Assembly (NCBI GenBank): GCA_900708905.1
Contig: CAADRB010000007.1
Span: 1,291,237 to 1,355,236, forward strand
Reading direction: 5' to 3'
Origin: Hymenolepis diminuta
Lineage: Eukaryota; Platyhelminthes; Cestoda; Cyclophyllidea; Hymenolepididae
Length of the DNA: 64,000 nucleotides
Shown here: piece after piece, positions 63,601 to 64,000 of the stretch
Position numbering within the stretch: position 1 is the stretch's first letter
How the letters are laid out: the number at the start of each line of letters is the position of its first letter
Translations under genes and position numbers: made by a program
The notes under the pieces: generated by a model
What the model was told of the DNA's origin: nothing
Seen by the model: the letters and a program-made list of their open reading frames with translations, nothing else
Databases searched by the model: none

Positions 63601-64000
63601 TATATAGCTAGATTTTCCAGTGTAATATCTAAAATTTTCCCGTATCCCTTCAGATCATGATCGTTGGGATTAGATCGACAATGCTTAACGCTTTGTAACT
63701 GATCGGTTTAAGTAGTAGTAGCTATGAGGCTGAAATGAAAGGTGATTGAGATTAAATCATGTGTTGAGATAAATGTTTAATCCGTGCTCATATTTGTCTC
63801 CATTACAAGGTTTTAATGAGGGATGAAAGATATGGGGGTTAGCATGAAACAAGAGGCAGACAAATAACGAAAGCAATGAGATATTCTTCGTGGATTATCG
63901 ACAGATTCACATTACAAGATGTACTCCCAAGAGATTACGTAACATTCTTGCCTACGCTAAGAATGTCAAAGCCCACGCACTGATCTCAGATCAAAAAACT

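Larger units (their letters stand above)
56070..64000. other. intergenic 3' end of window
   Basis: Apart from the weak candidates listed separately, I see no gene, RNA gene or structured repeat. The G-rich run near 63270-63295 and the GC-richer block at 63000-63120 are compositional only. Confidence 0.4.

Noticed and set aside
1..64000. CRISPR arrays, operons, microRNAs, snRNAs, spliced-leader genes
   Set aside because: No regular repeat-spacer pattern or operon layout is present, and none of the conserved small RNA sequences I could recall appear.

Overview
The window reads as nuclear DNA of an invertebrate animal, most likely a parasitic flatworm and probably a tapeworm. It is AT-rich and gene-poor, its genes are split by many introns, and it carries no bacterial features such as operons, ribosome binding sites or CRISPR arrays. 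The spliced introns fall into two size groups, about 33-51 nt and about 66-80 nt, plus longer ones. As I recall, cestode genes are known for intron-size peaks near 36 and 73 nt. The species cannot be named from the sequence alone.

Layout. (1) 1-6115, minus strand: the 5' end of a synapsin gene, with three coding exons, a GC-richer leader and a TATA-like promoter. The rest of the gene lies beyond base 1. (2) 6115-20200: mostly anonymous AT-rich sequence, with one convincing orphan exon on the minus strand at 14006-14092. (3) 20209-21478: a dead mariner transposon whose middle is a 693-base assembly gap. (4) 23302-25745, minus strand: two tandem paralogous mini-genes encoding 98 and 86 aa. They have identical exon lengths and phases in exons 1 and 2 and tiny introns. 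A possible decayed third copy lies just upstream. I do not recognise the family. (5) 28031-30785, plus strand: a five-exon gene for a 238-aa ankyrin-repeat protein, with one repeat per exon. (6) 32149-47755, plus strand: a complete or nearly complete 28-exon TRPM-type cation channel of about 1532 aa with a C-terminal NUDT9-like domain, as in TRPM2. (7) 49014-49258: an orphan terminal exon encoding a membrane helix. It is phase-compatible with a strong donor inside the last TRPM exon. (8) 49300-64000: mostly empty, with repeats and a few weak exon candidates.

The TRPM gene is the main content. Flatworm TRPM channels are of interest because one of them is the praziquantel target of schistosomes. 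This channel keeps the TRPM architecture: four N-terminal homology regions, six membrane helices, TRP helix, coiled coil and NUDT9H. It has lost most residues that line the S1-S4 ligand pocket and the calcium site in other TRPMs, and its Nudix box is unrecognisable. It also shows several splicing oddities: a GC-AG intron, tiny introns, and competing donors that would insert 71 residues, truncate the protein before NUDT9H, or give it an extra C-terminal membrane helix.

Repeats include a tRNA-derived SINE-like family with five copies (two inside TRPM introns), a diverged pair of repeats at 19.5 kb and 55.9 kb, a possible LTR-like segment near 24.7-25.1 kb, and short AT microsatellites. The gene models come from reading splice sites and frames by eye and comparing with remembered family members; no searches were run.
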